The position numbers were made by a program, and so were the translations under genes. From Flavobacteriaceae bacterium Ap0902 (GTDB lineage Bacteria > Bacteroidota > Bacteroidia > Flavobacteriales > Weeksellaceae): a stretch of DNA of 64,000 nt. Shown here one piece after another: positions 18,001 to 28,077 of the stretch; within the stretch, counting starts at the first letter, position 1; every line of letters begins with the position of its first letter. The DNA lies in contig WTFG01000008.1 in assembly GCA_009835005.1 (NCBI GenBank), forward strand, positions 1-64,000, in the 5' to 3' direction. The notes under the pieces are model-generated. The model ran no database searches. It was given only the letters and a program-made list of their open reading frames with translations, and was not told the origin of the DNA.

Positions 18001-20208
18001 TTAATCTTGCCTTTTTACTTTGTTCACTCCCTCTACTTTATTTACTTTTTCTATCACCACATCCAAATGAGATTTTGTGCTTACCACAACATCTATTTCT
18101 CCTTTAAATATGCCATCATCAGATGAAAACTTCAAGCCTTTAATGTTGATATGCAAATTATTGGATAATACATCTGTAATATCCTTCACCAACCCCATCC
18201 TATCTATACCCTGTACAATAAGAGTGGTTTTGAAATCCATGGTAGAAGAATCCACCCAATTGGCTTCCAATACCCTATAGGAATAATTGGCCCGTAACTC
18301 TACCGCATTGGGACAGGCCATTTTATGAACTTTTATCCCTCTGCTCACAGTAGTAAACCCAAAGACCTTGTCTCCTGGGATTGGATTACAACAATTGGCT
18401 AATGTATAATCCAATCTCTTGTGATCACTACCAAATACTATCAAATCAACATTCCCTTGTGTTTCTTCTTTCTTCTTTAGTGGGCTTTTGGTAGCGTTTT
18501 TTCTAAATCTATTAATAAACCCAGTTACTCCCGTATTCCTATCTACAAACCTTTTTAAATCTGTGTTGCTGATGATGCCTTCTTTTACATGTAGAAATAA
18601 ACTTTGAGAAGAGTTTTCTTTAAAGAAAATCACCATATCATTCAGCATCTTCTCTGTGAGTTTAGTTCTTAAATGGCGCAGTTTTCTTTCTAAAATTTCC
18701 TTGCCTTCTTCTGCCCTTTCACGTATTTCCGCATTCAAGGCACTTTTAATTTTGGATTTAGCCCTGCTTGTGATTACAAAATCCAACCAATCCTGTTTGG
18801 GCTTTTGATTACTGGAAGTTATAATCTCTACTTGGTCTCCACTTTTTAACTTATAGCTGAGTGGTCGCAATTTACCATTTACTTTGGCTCCCAAACAAGT
18901 ATCCCCTACATTGGTATGGATAGCATACGCAAAATCCAGTGAGGAGGCATCTTTGGGTAAGGATAAAATATCTCCTTGTGGCGTAAAGACATAAATCTCC
19001 TTGGCATATAGATTAAGCTTGAAGTTATCTATAAATTCACTGGTGTTTTGTAAATCTTGATTTTCTAAAATTTCTCTAACCTGTGTTATCCATTGATCTA
19101 CCTTAGAATCTTCTACTTCATAATTCTCTTTATATTTATAATGAGCAGCAATACCCTTTTCTGCAATCTCATCCATCCTAGTAGATCTAATCTGTACCTC
19201 TATCCATTTTCCCTCTGGCCCCATCACGGTAGTATGAAGGGATTCATATCCTGTGGATTTAGGATGCGTAATCCAGTCTCTTAATCTAGCAGGATTGGGA
19301 TTAAACACATCTGTAACCAGTGAGTAAATCTTCCAAGCTAGAAATTTCTCATTCTTTCTGTCTGAATTATAAATGATTCTTATAGCAAATTTGTCAAAGA
19401 CTTCCTCAAAAGGAACACCTTGAGAATTCATTTTCTTATTAATAGAATGAATGGATTTGGGTCTTCCCTTAATTTGGTACCTCAACCCCTCCTCATCTAA
19501 TTTAGCAGAAATCATATTCTTGAATTCATGGATATATTGTTTCCGCTCTTCTTCTGAATCTTTTAATTTCTTAGCAATTTCAAAATATCTATCTGGTTCT
19601 GTGAACTTTAAACTTAAATCTTCTAATTCTGTTTTAATATTATACAGCCCCATTCTATGTGCCAAAGGAGCATATATATAAATGGTTTCAGAAGCAATTT
19701 TACGTTGTTTACTTTCTGGCATAGCTCCCAGCGTTCGCATATTATGGAGTCTATCTGCAATTTTAATGATAATTACACGTACATCTTCTGATAAGGTAAG
19801 TAGAAGTTTTCTGAAGTTTTCTGACTGTATAGATAGTTCTTGATTATTTAAAACAGAAATTTTAGTAAGGCCATCGATTATTTTAGCGATTTTTTTGCCA
19901 AATAATCCTTCTATGTCTTCTAGCGTATAATCAGTATCCTCTACCACATCATGCATTAGCGCAGCGGCAATACTCGTTGCTCCAAGACCAATTTCATCTG
20001 CTACGATTTTGGCCACAGCTATAGGGTGATAAATATAGGGTTCACCAGTTTTTCTTCTCTGGTCTTTATGGGCATCCAGGGCTAAATCAAAAGCTTTTCT
20101 AATTAAAACTTTATCATCATCTGTAAGGTGCCTATAGGTGTCATTTAGCATTTGCTTATAACGCAATGCTATTTCTTTGTTTTCTAATTCCAGTTGCTGT
20201 TCTGTCAT
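18001..20208 (-). CDS. Bifunctional (p)ppGpp synthetase/hydrolase
   Basis: A full-length (735 aa) Rel/SpoT homologue. The HD hydrolase domain has HD at 86-87 and the following ED (MHDVVEDTD). The synthetase domain has GYESLHTTVMGP and WIEVQIRS. A TGS domain follows at about 400-465 (VFTPQGDILSLPKDA), with a C-terminal ACT domain at about 660-735. Both catalytic halves appear intact, so it should both make and degrade the stringent-response alarmone. It is upstream of the Fur-family gene on the same strand, with 35 bases between. Confidence 0.95.
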   Translation of the reverse strand: MTEQQLELENKEIALRYKQMLNDTYRHLTDDDKVLIRKAFDLALDAHKDQRRKTGEPYIYHPIAVAKIVADEIGLGATSIAAALMHDVVEDTDYTLEDIEGLFGKKIAKIIDGLTKISVLNNQELSIQSENFRKLLLTLSEDVRVIIIKIADRLHNMRTLGAMPESKQRKIASETIYIYAPLAHRMGLYNIKTELEDLSLKFTEPDRYFEIAKKLKDSEEERKQYIHEFKNMISAKLDEEGLRYQIKGRPKSIHSINKKMNSQGVPFEEVFDKFAIRIIYNSDRKNEKFLAWKIYSLVTDVFNPNPARLRDWITHPKSTGYESLHTTVMGPEGKWIEVQIRSTRMDEIAEKGIAAHYKYKENYEVEDSKVDQWITQVREILENQDLQNTSEFIDNFKLNLYAKEIYVFTPQGDILSLPKDASSLDFAYAIHTNVGDTCLGAKVNGKLRPLSYKLKSGDQVEIITSSNQKPKQDWLDFVITSRAKSKIKSALNAEIRERAEEGKEILERKLRHLRTKLTEKMLNDMVIFFKENSSQSLFLHVKEGIISNTDLKRFVDRNTGVTGFINRFRKNATKSPLKKKEETQGNVDLIVFGSDHKRLDYTLANCCNPIPGDKVFGFTTVSRGIKVHKMACPNAVELRANYSYRVLEANWVDSSTMDFKTTLIVQGIDRMGLVKDITDVLSNNLHINIKGLKFSSDDGIFKGEIDVVVSTKSHLDVVIEKVNKVEGVNKVKRQD

Positions 20209-20269
20209 TTATAGAAGAATAGATTATTTTTGTTTAAAATTATTATTAAATTTAATGAAATTTTTAAAT

Positions 20270-20791
20270 ATGAAAAGAATTATTTTTACGCTATCGTTTA
20301 TTTTAATGACTGTATCTATTCAAGCACAGGTGGCTGTTAGCAGCCAAAGCAATTATAATAAGTTACGTGTTGGCGGTGGTATTGGTCTCAATTTTGGTAG
20401 TAATTCTTACTTTGGGTTTAATATATCTCCTTTCGTGGGTTATGCTTTGGCGCCCCAATTAGAAGCAGGTTTAACGGCTGGATATCAATACGGTAAAAGT
20501 GATTACCAAAAATCCAATTTGTTTTCTGGGGGACCCTATGTGAATTATTATGCGTTTCCTTCTTTATTTATAAGAGGGCATTATGAGTATTATACAGGTG
20601 ATTTAGAATATAGAAATACTGGAAATTCCTTTAGCTTTGATGAAAGTGCTTTATGGATTGGTGGTGGTTATCAAAGTACAGGCAGCGTCAGATTCCAAAC
20701 GGGTATTATGTATAATGTTTTGTACAATGAAGATGATAGCATATTCAGCAGTGGAATTCGTCCGTTTGGTGGAGTAGTTGTATCTTTGTAG
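20270..20791 (+). CDS. Outer-membrane beta-barrel protein
   Basis: A signal peptide (MKRIIFTLSFILMTVSIQA) precedes about 155 residues rich in alternating aromatic, Gly and Ser residues (GGGIGLNFGSNSYFGFNISPF, with amphipathic strands to the end). The pattern fits a small eight-stranded barrel. Earlier in-frame starts at 20177 and 20255 exist, but the first overlaps the divergent Rel/Spo gene and neither gives a proper signal peptide. A possible -7 box, TATTTTTG, lies at 20225-20232. Three bases separate it from the terC-like gene. Confidence 0.75.
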   Translation: MKRIIFTLSFILMTVSIQAQVAVSSQSNYNKLRVGGGIGLNFGSNSYFGFNISPFVGYALAPQLEAGLTAGYQYGKSDYQKSNLFSGGPYVNYYAFPSLFIRGHYEYYTGDLEYRNTGNSFSFDESALWIGGGYQSTGSVRFQTGIMYNVLYNEDDSIFSSGIRPFGGVVVSL

Positions 20792-20793
20792 GT

Positions 20794-21753
20794 ATGACAA
20801 GTAATCTATACGTTTGGATTGGGTTAATTATATTTATTGTCCTACTCCTAATTTTTGATTTATTCGTTCTTCACAAAAGAGAAGAAGTTTCTAATAAGCA
20901 AACTGCCAAAGAAACCATCTTTTGGATATTGGTAGCTATAGCACAGTCTCTTGTGATTTACTTGCTCTATACAAATGATTTAGTTAGAAACCCAACGGGA
21001 CTCACGCCCCATAATGCCGTACTCAAATACATTACGGGATATTTCATTGAACTTTCTCTTTCTGTGGATAACCTATTTGTAATCGCAATGATTTTCAAAT
21101 CATTCCATATTCCTTTGAAATATCAGCACAAAGCACTTTTTTGGGGAATTCTGGGAGCCATTGTATTTAGAGGAGCCATGATTGGCGTGGGTGTTGTTCT
21201 CTTTGAGAAAATTAGTTGGATTCCTTATGTATTTGGTGGATTTTTAATTTATACAGCCTTCAAAATGTTATATGATGAACTTATGGAGAAACCAGAAGAA
21301 TTTGATGATTCTAAGAGTAAAAAAATTATGCGTAAATATCTTAAAATCAGCCCAAACTTAGATGGTAATAAATTTTTTACCATAGAGAATGGTGCCAAGA
21401 TGGCAACCCCTCTGTTTGGTGCTTTGATTTTAATAGAATTTACAGATATATTATTTGCAGTAGATAGTATCCCTGCTATTTTAGCCGTAACACAAGACGC
21501 ATTATTAGTTTTTTATGCAACTATATTTGCCACACTGGGACTAAGGTCTATGTATTTCTTCTTAGCGAATATGCTAGAAAAATTTCATTATTTACATTAT
21601 AGTATCTTTGTTATACTGCTATATATAGGTATTAAACTCATATTAATGCATCATTATGAAATCCCTGAATGGCTATCCTTAGGAATTATATTTTTAAGTC
21701 TCACTGGTGGTGTGATTGTTTCTTTAATTAAAATAGATAAGACTACAGTATGA
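20794..21753 (+). CDS. TerC-family integral membrane protein (Alx-like)
   Basis: About nine membrane segments in 319 residues, with the family signatures ELSLSVDNLFVIAMIF and LIEFTDILFAVDSIPAIL. The paired acidic residues in these segments are conserved in TerC/Alx proteins, which act in metal (mainly manganese) efflux or metal loading of exported enzymes. The substrate here is inferred only from the family. The stop overlaps the folA start in ATGA. Confidence 0.9.
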   Translation: MTSNLYVWIGLIIFIVLLLIFDLFVLHKREEVSNKQTAKETIFWILVAIAQSLVIYLLYTNDLVRNPTGLTPHNAVLKYITGYFIELSLSVDNLFVIAMIFKSFHIPLKYQHKALFWGILGAIVFRGAMIGVGVVLFEKISWIPYVFGGFLIYTAFKMLYDELMEKPEEFDDSKSKKIMRKYLKISPNLDGNKFFTIENGAKMATPLFGALILIEFTDILFAVDSIPAILAVTQDALLVFYATIFATLGLRSMYFFLANMLEKFHYLHYSIFVILLYIGIKLILMHHYEIPEWLSLGIIFLSLTGGVIVSLIKIDKTTV

Positions 21754-22232
21754 TACACATAATTGCCGCAGTGGCAGAAAATAATGCAATTGGCAAAGAC
21801 AATCAATTGCTATGGCACATCCCAAGAGATTTAAAAAGGTTTAAAAAATTAACTTTAAACCATCCCATTATTATGGGTAGAAAAACATTTGAATCTTTTG
21901 GTAGCATACCCTTACCCAAAAGACAACACATCATTATCTCCTCTTCTGATAAAGAAAATACAAAACAGATAACGTGGGTAAAAAGTTTAAGAGAAGCGAT
22001 AGAGAAAGGCAAGGAACTTGATGATACTATCTATATTATTGGTGGGGGATCTATTTATGAACAAGCCATGGAATTTGCCCAACAATTGGATATCACCAGA
22101 GTTCATGCTAAATTTGATGGAGATACATTTTTCCCACCGATCCCAGAGAGATTTATTTGCATAGAAGATCAAAAGAACTGGGAAAATGATTTACCTTTTA
22201 CTTATAGTTTTAGAACCTATTTAATTAAATAA
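21750..22232 (+). CDS. folA: Dihydrofolate reductase
   Basis: A 160-residue DHFR with the N-terminal IIAAVAENNAIGKDNQLLWHIPRDL, the acidic-site region, the NADPH-binding IIMGRKTFESFG and the IIGGGSIYEQAM segment. It reduces dihydrofolate to tetrahydrofolate in the cytoplasm. It is translationally coupled to the terC-like gene. Its folate product feeds the serine hydroxymethyltransferase also found in this window. Nothing unusual is visible. Confidence 0.95.
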   Translation: MIHIIAAVAENNAIGKDNQLLWHIPRDLKRFKKLTLNHPIIMGRKTFESFGSIPLPKRQHIIISSSDKENTKQITWVKSLREAIEKGKELDDTIYIIGGGSIYEQAMEFAQQLDITRVHAKFDGDTFFPPIPERFICIEDQKNWENDLPFTYSFRTYLIK

Positions 22233-22249
22233 ACTTAAAAACAAGGATT

Positions 22250-22777
22250 ATGAAAAAAATTATTTTAATGACAACAGCTGTTTTCTTATTATCTAGTTGT
22301 GGTAATGACAATAAAACAGTAGAAGAAACAACGACAGTGCCAGAAACAACAGCACCATCTATTGAAACACCCACAGTAGAAACCACTACTACAGGAGAAG
22401 GGCAAGAAGTTACACTAGAAATTGGTGGAACAGATGCTATGAAGTACACCAAAGATGAATTACGCGTACCTGCGGGTTCTACGGTAACACTTACATTTCA
22501 CCATGAAGGGAAAATGCCTATTGAAACAATGGGCCATAACTGGGTTTTATTAAAACCTGGAACAGACATTCCTAATTTTGCAATGGATGCTATGAAAGAA
22601 GTAGATAATAACTATCTACCACAGGACACAACAAAGTTTATTGCAGCTACAAAAATGATTGGAGGTGGTGAATCTACTACAATTACTTTTGAAGCACCAG
22701 AAGCTGGTACGTATGATTTTATTTGTACTTTCCCAGGACATTATGGCTCTATGCATGGTAAATTTATTGTAGAATAA
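22250..22777 (+). CDS. Azurin-type blue copper lipoprotein
   Basis: The precursor has a lipoprotein signal with cleavage before Cys17 (VFLLSSC). A linker of about 30 residues rich in Thr, Glu and Pro follows, then a cupredoxin domain. The type 1 copper ligands are visible: His96 (MGHNWVL), Cys159, His164 and Met168 (CTFPGHYGSMHG). It should be a periplasmic or outer-membrane-anchored electron carrier. It follows folA by 17 bases and may be the last gene of the barrel-TerC-DHFR unit. Confidence 0.92.
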   Translation: MKKIILMTTAVFLLSSCGNDNKTVEETTTVPETTAPSIETPTVETTTTGEGQEVTLEIGGTDAMKYTKDELRVPAGSTVTLTFHHEGKMPIETMGHNWVLLKPGTDIPNFAMDAMKEVDNNYLPQDTTKFIAATKMIGGGESTTITFEAPEAGTYDFICTFPGHYGSMHGKFIVE

Positions 22778-22802
22778 TTTTAGTGAAAATTATATTATTG
22801 AA

Positions 22803-22883
22803 GCCGTCTGAAAACCTTGAAAACTAATCATTCTGAAACCCTGAAATGAAATCCGAGTGACAAAAGTTGGGTTTTGAGACGGT
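22803..22883. repeat. Imperfect inverted repeat between convergent genes
   Basis: GCCGTCTGAAAACC (22803-22816) pairs with GGTTTTGAGACGGT (22870-22883) in 12 of 14 positions. The interior has three copies of CTGAAA. It fills the gap between the convergent azurin and Smr genes. It could be a terminator-like structure or a short dispersed repeat; no T run follows the stem. Confidence 0.45.
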
Positions 22884-22918
22884 TAACTTTTAATTTAAAC
22901 AAGTTTTATATCATCTAA

Positions 22919-23590
22919 TTATAATTCTACCTCTGTTGCGCCTAATTTATATTGAGCAAAGTTGGCATCATAAAAGGTATAGCCATAACCTGCTAAATAC
23001 TTCTTCACTTCTCTTTCTAAAATACCTTTTCCTTTGCCATGCACTAAAATTATCTTTTCAAAACCCTCACTTTTGGCTTTTTCTATTCCATTAATAGCGG
23101 CTGCAATTTGCTTTTCTAAGATATGATTGGTGGGTAATTGTTTGCTATAATTTTCTAAATTACCATAGTGCAAGTCTAACACAAAGGTCCCCTTTTTCTT
23201 TTTACTTTTCTTAATTTCATTTTTATATTTCTCTTCTAATTTTTGTCTAAAATCCTCTGCATTACGCGTGAGGTTCTTCTCTATTAATTTTTTAAGTTCT
23301 AGTTGTTTTTCTGAAATTTCCTCAGCCATAAAATCATCTTCCTGTGCTATAATCTTCTTTTTCTTCTTTTTAAAAGATGGCTTCTGAGACGGTTCAACCC
23401 TAACAGGATCCTCTTCCATTTCTATCTCTTCTTCTAATTCCAAATCTGGCAAAAGTTCATTATAATCATAAGATTCATCAAAACCATATTCATTTTCTAT
23501 CCAAATCTGATCTTCCTCTATTTTGGTAATAACTCCATGGGTATTGTCATTTAATGCTTTCACCCTTTGTCCTACTTTAAATTTAATCAT
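22919..23590 (-). CDS. Smr-domain (MutS2 C-terminal-like) protein
   Basis: The N-terminal 50 residues look like a small beta-barrel (KVGQRVKALNDNTHGVITKI). A highly charged, Lys/Glu-rich middle and a C-terminal Smr domain follow: LDLHYGNL and the nuclease-loop-like LVHGKGKGILEREVKKYL. Smr domains nick or bind branched nucleic acids or cleave RNA at stalled ribosomes. The MutS part is absent, so this is a stand-alone Smr protein; its role is unknown. Confidence 0.82.
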   Translation of the reverse strand: MIKFKVGQRVKALNDNTHGVITKIEEDQIWIENEYGFDESYDYNELLPDLELEEEIEMEEDPVRVEPSQKPSFKKKKKKIIAQEDDFMAEEISEKQLELKKLIEKNLTRNAEDFRQKLEEKYKNEIKKSKKKKGTFVLDLHYGNLENYSKQLPTNHILEKQIAAAINGIEKAKSEGFEKIILVHGKGKGILEREVKKYLAGYGYTFYDANFAQYKLGATEVEL

Positions 23591-23659
23591 AACTTAATTA
23601 TCCTTTAACCATTATATAATACAACATACAAAAACTTTAGACTAATTTAGCACTATTGT

Positions 23660-24493
23660 ATGAAAAGAACTGTAGAATTAGTCGTAGTATCTGATTTTCA
23701 TTTAGGCACCTATGGATGTAGAGCAGATGAACTTTTACTCTATTTAGATAGTATCCAGCCAGAAACCTTGATTTTAAATGGGGATATCATAGATATCTGG
23801 CAGTTTAGCAAACGATATTTTCCCAAATCTCATCTCACTGTTTTAAAGAAATTAAGTGAACTCATTACAGGTGGTACCCAAGTGATCTACATCACAGGTA
23901 ATCATGATGAAATGCTGCGTAAATTCACAGATTTTAAGATGGGGAATTTTAGCCTTGTTAATAAATTGGTTCTGGAATTAGATGGCAAGAAAGCTTGGAT
24001 TTTCCACGGAGACGTATTTGATGCTTCTATTCAACATTCTAAATGGTTGGCCAAATTGGGAGGATGGGGTTATGATTTACTTATAGTCATCAATAGTGCG
24101 ATCAATTGGTTCTTATTGAAATTGGGAAGAGAAAAATATTCCTTGTCTAAAAAGATTAAACAATCTGTGAAAAATGCCATGAAATATATCACGGATTTTG
24201 AAGATACTGCCTCTGAATTGGCCATTGAAAACGGTTTTGATTATGTAATTTGTGGTCATATTCATCAACCTCAAATTAGAAAGATCCAAAATAAAAATGG
24301 CAGCACCATCTACCTTAATTCTGGAGATTGGGTAGAGAGTCTTTCTGCCCTGGAGTACAATGACAAAGAATGGAAACTATTTCTCTATGAGAACATGAAG
24401 AATGAAATTAAAGAAGACCAAACTCCAACCTCCCTCACAGATTTGGATATTCAAGCATTGATTAATAATGTTATTTCTCATAAAACTAATTAA
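23660..24493 (+). CDS. LpxH-like UDP-2,3-diacylglucosamine diphosphatase family protein
   Basis: A calcineurin-like phosphoesterase with metal motifs SDFHLGTYG, NGDIIDIW, GNHDEMLRKF, FHGDVFD and CGHIHQPQI. The order and the FHLG...DELLLYL region fit the LpxH-like enzymes of Bacteroidota that hydrolyse UDP-2,3-diacylglucosamine in lipid A synthesis at the inner membrane. Assignment to that exact reaction is by family resemblance. It stands alone on the + strand and is convergent with the SDR gene. Confidence 0.82.
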   Translation: MKRTVELVVVSDFHLGTYGCRADELLLYLDSIQPETLILNGDIIDIWQFSKRYFPKSHLTVLKKLSELITGGTQVIYITGNHDEMLRKFTDFKMGNFSLVNKLVLELDGKKAWIFHGDVFDASIQHSKWLAKLGGWGYDLLIVINSAINWFLLKLGREKYSLSKKIKQSVKNAMKYITDFEDTASELAIENGFDYVICGHIHQPQIRKIQNKNGSTIYLNSGDWVESLSALEYNDKEWKLFLYENMKNEIKEDQTPTSLTDLDIQALINNVISHKTN

Positions 24494-24510
24494 ATTAAAA
24501 AAATTTAATT
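24488..24510. terminator. AT-only inverted repeat spanning two convergent stop codons
   Basis: AATTAAATT (24488-24496) and AATTTAATT (24502-24510) are perfect complements separated by five A. The + strand stop (24491-24493) and the - strand stop (24505-24507) both lie inside it. It could act as a weak bidirectional terminator, although the stem has no GC pair. Confidence 0.35.
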
Positions 24511-25305
24511 GCGTCCTTTGAAGTTCTCCATGGTATCATATATACCCAATACTTTTCCTGCAAACCAATCAAAAATACGATTAGGCATAAGCGCTTGTCC
24601 AAGCCTAGTAAATCTAAAGATAAAACCAGGAATGGTGAGTCTTTGGGTGTTATTTTCTATGGCTTTCACAATTTTTTGAGCAGCTTTCTCTGGGTCTTGA
24701 ATAGGAATTTTTGATTGAACCCCATCAAACATCCCTGTATTGATATAATAGGGCATCACGGTGGTTACTTGTACATTTTTGCCCAATTGTACCATTTCTA
24801 AACGTAAACTCTCTGACCAACCTACCAAAGACCATTTACTTGCAGCATAAACAGACATTTTTGGATTACCAATAAGCCCCGCAGAAGAGGCAATATTACA
24901 AATGTGTCCTATATTATCCTCTAACATATCATTCAAGAATTCCGCAGTTATGTACATAGGTGCATTGGCGTTGATATCCATCGTGTTTGTAATATCTTTA
25001 GTGCTATGTTGATGAAAGTATTTACCTACAACGATACCAGCATTATTAATTAAAACATTGATTTTACCAACTTCTTCTTTGACTTGCTTAGCAGATTGCT
25101 TGATTTGATTGATATTTGATACATCTACTTGATATCCAACAATAGAGCCTAGTTTGGATAATTCCATAAGGGTTGCGTCCAAATTAGGCTGATTAATGTC
25201 CCAAAGTACAACTTGGGCGTTCTTTTCTAACATCAAGCGCGCCATGATTTTACCAATACCAGAAGCACCGCCAGTGATTAGCACTCGTTTATCTTTTAAC
25301 TTCAT
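24505..25305 (-). CDS. Short-chain dehydrogenase/reductase
   Basis: A classical SDR of 266 residues with the cofactor motif TGGASGIGKIMA (about 11-22), NNAG (about 86-89), catalytic Ser in ASSAGL and YAASK (Tyr, Lys) near residue 153. The C-terminus includes FRFTRLGQALMPNRIFDWF, suggesting membrane association and a hydrophobic substrate, as in many lipid-related SDRs. The substrate is unknown. It is downstream of clpC but separated from it by a strong terminator. Confidence 0.88.
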   Translation of the reverse strand: MKLKDKRVLITGGASGIGKIMARLMLEKNAQVVLWDINQPNLDATLMELSKLGSIVGYQVDVSNINQIKQSAKQVKEEVGKINVLINNAGIVVGKYFHQHSTKDITNTMDINANAPMYITAEFLNDMLEDNIGHICNIASSAGLIGNPKMSVYAASKWSLVGWSESLRLEMVQLGKNVQVTTVMPYYINTGMFDGVQSKIPIQDPEKAAQKIVKAIENNTQRLTIPGFIFRFTRLGQALMPNRIFDWFAGKVLGIYDTMENFKGRN

Positions 25306-25383
25306 ACTTATAATTTTAAAGACTGTTTGATTATTATAATACTACAATTTAAGCACTTAACATTATTATCCAAGTTTTTGGTA

Positions 25384-25421
25384 CAAAAAAATCGGCTTTC
25401 ACCAAAGTAAAAGCCGATTTT
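25384..25421 (-). terminator. Rho-independent terminator of clpC
   Basis: A perfect 12-bp stem (AAAATCGGCTTT / AAAGCCGATTTT, 25388-25399 with 25410-25421) has a 10-nt loop. On the minus strand a T run continues past the stem. It lies 27 bases past the clpC stop. Confidence 0.9.
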
Positions 25422-25447
25422 AAAAGATTTATTTTAAGAATTTAATC

Positions 25448-27973
25448 CTAATTTTCCATTGACTCCTTCACAGAGATTTTGATTCCATCCTTTTCTTCAT
25501 TCATCTCAAGCAATAAACTATCACCTTCCTTGATCTCTGAATTAACGATTTCCTCTGCCATCGGATCCTCAATATACTTCTGTATTGCTCTCTTCAATGG
25601 TCTTGCACCATAATCCTTGTCATAACCTTTTTCTGCTATGAAGTTTTTAGCTTCTTCTGAAAGTTCTAGCTTATACCCAAGAGCCTCTAAACGTTTGTAC
25701 AATTTGTTAAGCTCAATATCTATTATTTGTAGAATATCTTCCTTATCTAATTGATTAAAGATTACCACATCATCTATTCTGTTCAAGAATTCTGGGGCAA
25801 AGGTTTTCTTCAAAGCATTTTCTATGGTACTCTTTGCTCTTTCATCTGCAGAACCAATTTTAGCAGAAGTTCCAAATCCTACACCATCTCCAAAATCCTT
25901 CAACTGTCTGGTTCCAATATTAGAAGTTAGGATAATAATTGTGTTTCTAAAATCAACCTTACGTCCAAGGCTATCTGTTACATGTCCATCATCTAATACT
26001 TGTAGTAAGATATTAAATACATCTGGATGTGCTTTTTCTATCTCATCCAATAGAATCACAGAATATGGTTTTCTTCTAACTTGTTCTGTCAATTGTCCGC
26101 CTTCTTCATATCCTACGTATCCTGGAGGTGCTCCTACTAACCTGGACACAGCAAATTTTTCCATATATTCACTCATATCAATACGGATTAAGGCATCCTC
26201 TGAGTCAAACAAATCTCTTGCTAGTACTTTGGCCAGTTGGGTCTTACCTACACCTGTGGTACCCAAGAATATAAAAGAACCAATGGGTCTCATAGGATCC
26301 TTGAGCCCAGCACGGTTTCGTTGAATAGCTTTCACCACTTTTTCTACCGCCTTGTCTTGACCTATCAACTGCTTTTGCATCAGTTCGGACATACCCGCAA
26401 GTTTCTTCATCTCACCTTCTGCCACACGACTCACTGGGATTCCACTCATCATAGAAACCACTTCTGCTACGTTTTCCTCAGAAACTGTTTCTCTATGTTC
26501 CTCTGCCTCTGCTTGCCATCTATCTTGTGCTGATTTTAAATCAGATTCAACATTTTTTTCATCATCGCGCAGCTTGGCAGCTTCCTCATATTTTTGACCT
26601 TTAACAGCATTAGCTTTATCTTCTCTAACTTGCTCTAACTGTTTTTCCAAATCTAAAATATCTTGCGGAACTTTTATATTCTTAATGTGAACACGGGAAC
26701 CTGCTTCATCCAAAGCATCAATAGCTTTATCTGGCAAAAATCTATCTGTAATATATCGAGATGTTAGACTAACACAGGCATCAATGGCATCTTTTGTGTA
26801 AATGACATTATGATGTTCCTCATATTTATCTTTAATTTGATTTAGAATTTCTACCGTTTCTTCTGGAGAAGTTGGATCCACCATTACTTTTTGGAAACGT
26901 CTCTCTAAGGCACCATCTTTTTCAATATATTGACGGTATTCATCTAATGTGGTAGCACCAATACATTGAATTTCCCCACGTGCTAACGCAGGTTTAAACA
27001 TATTAGAAGCATCCAAACTTCCGGCAGCACCTCCAGCACCAACAATGGTATGCAACTCATCTATGAATAAAATGATATCATCATTCTTCTCTAGTTCATT
27101 CATAATGGCTTTCATACGCTCCTCAAATTGACCACGGTATTTAGTTCCAGCAACTAGACTCGCTAAATCCAGCGTAACCACCCGCTTGTTGTATAATACC
27201 CTAGAAACTTTGCGTTGAATAATTCGCAAGGCTAAACCTTCTGCAATAGCAGATTTACCAACCCCTGGCTCTCCAATTAAGAGTGGATTATTCTTCTTAC
27301 GGCGACTCAAAATCTGAGAAACACGCTCTATTTCTTTTTCTCTACCCACTACAGGGTCTAGTTTACCTTCTGCGGCCAAATCTGTTAAATTTCTACCGAA
27401 GTTATCTAAAACAGGCGTTTTAGACTTAGCAGACGCTCCTGCTCCTTTCCCTGATCTTGATCCTGGTCCTCTTTCTGGAATATCCTCTGCTCCTTCATCA
27501 GAGAAAGAGGCATCCATAGAAGGTCCTTTGGTTTCTTCTTGAAAATGAAATTTAAATTCCTCTTTTAATGTATTATAATCTACATCAAATTTGTTCATTA
27601 ATTTTGTTACTGGATCAGACTCATTACGCAAAATACATAATAGCAAATGCGCCGTATTCACAGATTTACTATGAAACAATTTGGCTTCTAGGAAAGTTGT
27701 TTTTAAAGCTCTTTCTGCCTGCTTGGTCAAATGTAAGTTCTTAGATTCCTCATAAACCGTAGTTTTTGGTGGATTAAGAACCTCAATTTTTTGACGCACC
27801 TCATCTAGATTTACATTTAGAGACTGTAATAACTGAACCGCTTTTCCATCGCCATCCCTTAAAATCCCCAAAACTAAATGTTCCGTTCCTATATTTTCGT
27901 GACCTAATCTTAAAGCTTCTTCTTTGCTATAGGCAATCACTTCTTTAACTCTTTTTGAAAAATTATCGTTCAT
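25448..27973 (-). CDS. clpC: ATP-dependent Clp protease ATP-binding subunit ClpC
   Basis: An 841-residue HSP100 unfoldase. It has a double Clp N domain (to about 145), then AAA1 with [16 protein letters not shown] middle region contains a UVR-like segment ([15 protein letters not shown]). AAA2 has [15 protein letters not shown], and a C-terminal D2-small domain ends the protein. A GFG-containing loop (GVGFGTS) in AAA2 fits the ClpP-binding loop, so it should deliver substrates to ClpP. It stands alone with its own terminator; clpP is not in the window. Confidence 0.95.
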   Translation of the reverse strand: MNDNFSKRVKEVIAYSKEEALRLGHENIGTEHLVLGILRDGDGKAVQLLQSLNVNLDEVRQKIEVLNPPKTTVYEESKNLHLTKQAERALKTTFLEAKLFHSKSVNTAHLLLCILRNESDPVTKLMNKFDVDYNTLKEEFKFHFQEETKGPSMDASFSDEGAEDIPERGPGSRSGKGAGASAKSKTPVLDNFGRNLTDLAAEGKLDPVVGREKEIERVSQILSRRKKNNPLLIGEPGVGKSAIAEGLALRIIQRKVSRVLYNKRVVTLDLASLVAGTKYRGQFEERMKAIMNELEKNDDIILFIDELHTIVGAGGAAGSLDASNMFKPALARGEIQCIGATTLDEYRQYIEKDGALERRFQKVMVDPTSPEETVEILNQIKDKYEEHHNVIYTKDAIDACVSLTSRYITDRFLPDKAIDALDEAGSRVHIKNIKVPQDILDLEKQLEQVREDKANAVKGQKYEEAAKLRDDEKNVESDLKSAQDRWQAEAEEHRETVSEENVAEVVSMMSGIPVSRVAEGEMKKLAGMSELMQKQLIGQDKAVEKVVKAIQRNRAGLKDPMRPIGSFIFLGTTGVGKTQLAKVLARDLFDSEDALIRIDMSEYMEKFAVSRLVGAPPGYVGYEEGGQLTEQVRRKPYSVILLDEIEKAHPDVFNILLQVLDDGHVTDSLGRKVDFRNTIIILTSNIGTRQLKDFGDGVGFGTSAKIGSADERAKSTIENALKKTFAPEFLNRIDDVVIFNQLDKEDILQIIDIELNKLYKRLEALGYKLELSEEAKNFIAEKGYDKDYGARPLKRAIQKYIEDPMAEEIVNSEIKEGDSLLLEMNEEKDGIKISVKESMEN

Positions 27974-28042
27974 TGTTTTACTCTCTCTTATCTAAATATA
28001 TAATATTATTGGATAAAATGCACTAATTGTGCCATATTTTAA

Positions 28043-28059
28043 ATGCAGACTTTCTGCAT
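28043..28059 (-). terminator. Possible weak terminator after the NRDE gene
   Basis: A perfect 7-bp hairpin (ATGCAGA-CTT-TCTGCAT) lies 19 bases past the NRDE-protein stop. It is followed on the minus strand by TTTAAAAT rather than a full T run, so its role as a terminator is uncertain. Confidence 0.35.
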
Positions 28060-28077
28060 AAATTGGCATACCCTAAT

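Noticed and set aside
23381-23400. TGAGACGGTT decamer inside the Smr gene, matching the inverted-repeat end nearby
   Set aside because: It lies in coding sequence and a single 10-base match is not enough to call another repeat copy.
25824-26533. Two long open frames on the + strand inside clpC
   Set aside because: They are antisense to conserved ClpC AAA domain codons; the composition reflects the complementary strand.
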